6,995 nucleotides of DNA. Source: JAUWNJ01 sp034190305 (GTDB lineage Bacteria > Planctomycetota > Phycisphaerae > SM23-33). The stretch lies in contig JAXHSV010000165.1 of the NCBI GenBank assembly GCA_034190305.1, forward strand, positions 1-6,995, in the 5' to 3' direction. A program made the translations under genes and the position numbers. Shown here one piece after another: positions 6,199 to 6,995 of this stretch (its first letter is position 1; every line of letters starts with the position of its first letter). Under the pieces are notes generated by a model. The model saw only the letters and a list, made by a program, of their open reading frames with translations. It searched no databases and was not told the origin of the DNA.

Positions 6199-6456
6199 TC
6201 AGTGCCGGCGGGACGAACGACATGCCTGTTCCGGAAACGCCTCGGGGGTCGATTCAAGCAGATATGATATGGCTGCTTTGGTTACAGGAACGTCATTCTG
6301 CTTTGCCCGGGCGGAAATGTCGTCTTTCGTGCTCGTAAGGCGATTGTAGATTTGACCCGCCCGTGCGAATATGTCGGGGCTGCCGGGACGATGACCAACG
6401 TAATATCCGCCCAGAAACACTGCCAGCAACACAATGATTTTTGCCAACTTCCGCAT
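6199..6456 (-). CDS. Small single-pass membrane protein of unknown function
   Basis: The 85-residue product begins MRKLAKIIVLLAVFLGGYYV, a basic start followed by one hydrophobic helix (about 6-20). This is typical of a signal anchor or uncleaved leader. The rest (about 21-85) is hydrophilic, including SPDIFARAGQIYNRL and TSTKDDISARAKQN, and probably faces the periplasm as a short helical tail. ATG 6456 is chosen because GGGAGG lies 9 nt upstream and the hydrophobic segment starts directly after it. An upstream in-frame ATG at 6504 would add 16 residues unlike a leader. The gene is convergent with the cyclase gene and has no co-directional neighbour here. I do not recognise a family, and no functional link to the kinase operon can be shown. 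Confidence 0.6.
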   Translation of the reverse strand: MRKLAKIIVLLAVFLGGYYVGHRPGSPDIFARAGQIYNRLTSTKDDISARAKQNDVPVTKAAISYLLESTPEAFPEQACRSSRRH

Positions 6457-6481
6457 TACTCCATGCCTCCCAATAACCCCA

Positions 6482-6499
6482 CCGTAGGCATCCCTACGG
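6482..6499. promoter_or_regulatory. 7-bp perfect hairpin in the leader of the small membrane protein gene
   Basis: CCGTAGG (6482-6488) pairs with CCTACGG (6493-6499) around a 4-nt loop, about 26 bp upstream of the ATG at 6456 and just ahead of its ribosome binding site. In shape and size it resembles the hairpins at 442-460 and 2450-2465. It could be a dispersed palindrome or a translation-affecting leader element. Confidence 0.35.
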
Positions 6500-6569
6500 G
6501 ACAACAGGACTTCCGACGCACCAATGCACCACTAATACCAATTCCACTGTACGATACGAACCGCCCCCG

Positions 6570-6596
6570 TGCAAATTTTTCAGAGAGAAATTTGCA
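6570..6596. promoter_or_regulatory. 9-bp perfect inverted repeat, possible operator
   Basis: TGCAAATTT (6570-6578) and AAATTTGCA (6588-6596) are perfect inverted copies separated by 9 bp, with centres 18 bp apart, close to two helical turns. The site lies about 115 bp upstream of the small membrane protein gene and could bind a dimeric regulator. No strong promoter hexamers were found next to it. The rest of 6505-6670 holds no supportable gene. Confidence 0.35.
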
Positions 6597-6670
6597 TAAT
6601 AATTCACTCGGCGGAAAAACGCAGGCCGGCAAATCCGCCTGAATCGGTTCGGGCCAATACGTGCCAGTTG

Positions 6671-6770
6671 GGAACCAAACGGAACCAATGGGAACCAATG
6701 GGAACCAATGGGAACGATTCGGAAAGTTTCGGAAAATTTCGGAAAGTTTCAGAAAATTTGGGAACATATA
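6671..6770. repeat. Ten 10-bp tandem units in exact register
   Basis: From 6671 to 6770 every 10-bp block starts with GGAA, except one that starts AGAA. Units 2-4 are identical (GGAACCAATG). Units 6-9 are variants of GGAAARTTTC. Units 1, 5 and 10 are intermediates. The array therefore has two sub-families sharing one period. AAATTT-like tracts recur every 10 bp in the second half, which would make the DNA intrinsically curved. Translation gives only low-complexity peptides, so it is treated as non-coding. Confidence 0.85.
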
Positions 6771-6844
6771 AAAAACTGTAACTCCTTACTATACGACTAG
6801 TTGCGGCTTTCGAGGTCATTTTTTTGTCCAGTTTTAAAAATCAG

Positions 6845-6873
6845 TTCACGAATTACACGAATTTACACGAATT
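6845..6873. repeat. Second short tandem array, CACGAATT units
   Basis: TTCACGAAT (6845-6853) is followed by two exact copies of TACACGAATT (6854-6863 and 6864-6873) and then a T run. The period is again 10 bp, but the unit differs from the 6671-6770 array. It is short and may be the edge of a larger dispersed repeat. Confidence 0.6.
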
Positions 6874-6907
6874 TTTCCGGCGTATAACCTGTGTGCCGGC
6901 GGGAGAT

Positions 6908-6974
6908 AAACGAGCCGCGACCGCAAGGGAGCGGTCATGTTTGACCAACATCGTTGAGTCAAACCCGCTCGTTT
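6908..6974. ncRNA. Compact three-way-junction fold, candidate structured RNA or palindromic repeat
   Basis: The closing stem AAACGAGC (6908-6915) with GCTCGTTT (6967-6974) is perfect over 8 bp. Inside it are two hairpins. GACCGC (6919-6924) pairs with GCGGTC (6931-6936) around AAGGGA. GTTTGAC (6939-6945) pairs with GTCAAAC (6958-6964), extended by CAAC with GTTG around a 3-nt loop and one bulged A. Almost the whole segment is paired. It may be a structured RNA, a REP/BIME-like palindrome or a mobile-element end recognised as folded DNA. It is not an integron attC, because the GTTRRRY/RYYYAAC boxes are absent. Confidence 0.45.
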
Positions 6975-6978
6975 CCAC

Positions 6979-6994
6979 TCGCGGCTAGCCGCGA
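6979..6994. repeat. 16-bp perfect palindrome, possible start of a second copy of the fold
   Basis: TCGCGGCTAGCCGCGA is its own reverse complement. TCGCGGCT (6979-6986) can pair either with AGCCGCGA at 6987-6994 or with the same octamer at 6913-6920. GCCGCGAC occurs at 6914-6921 in shifted form (GCCGCGAC from 6914) and again at 6988-6995, so a second unit of the folded element may begin here and run off the window. Confidence 0.5.
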
Positions 6995-6995
6995 C

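Noticed and set aside
6456..6767. Open frames through the 10-bp tandem array on both strands
   Set aside because: Their translations are simple repeats imposed by the array and there is no supporting start signal.
6671..6873. CRISPR array
   Set aside because: The units are contiguous 10-bp repeats without unique spacers of 25-45 bp, and no cas gene is present.
6908..6974. Integron attC site
   Set aside because: The fold is suggestive but the GTTRRRY and RYYYAAC core boxes are absent and no integrase is nearby.

Overview
The window most resembles a planctomycete-type bacterium, possibly of the Phycisphaerae/Sedimentisphaerales kind. The evidence is a secreted protein with a PEP-CTERM sorting tail, moderate GC content, and much non-coding sequence rich in small palindromes between well-formed genes. 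The lineage is an inference from protein style, not from a marker gene.

Layout. The left edge (1-95, minus) holds the first 31 codons of an unrecognised gene. Its ribosome binding site is buried in a perfect 12-bp inverted repeat (96-149). Positions 150-520 carry no convincing gene but hold several hairpins, a direct repeat and a possible MITE-like element. A minus-strand PEP-CTERM protein gene (606-1781) follows, with a clear promoter (1885-1912), a structured leader and a Rho-independent terminator (519-557). Next is a decayed IS4-like transposase (1983-3047, minus), broken by frameshifts and deletions and apparently by small palindromic insertions.

The core of the window is a plus-strand two-gene operon. 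It encodes a membrane HAMP histidine kinase (3407-5059) and, 17 nt downstream, a REC-GGDEF response regulator (5077-6135) that looks like an active, feedback-inhibited diguanylate cyclase. The simplest reading is that the kinase senses an envelope signal and phosphorylates the cyclase, which changes c-di-GMP levels. A small single-pass membrane protein (6199-6456, minus) converges on this operon.

The right end (6505-6995) has no credible gene and is built of repeats: a 9-bp inverted repeat, a 100-bp array of ten 10-bp units in exact register, a second short ~10-bp array, and a compact three-way-junction fold that appears to restart at the window edge. I see no complete undescribed multi-gene system. 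The most unusual signals are the right-end repeat region, the RBS-sequestering hairpin at the left edge, and the palindromic insertions in the dead transposase.
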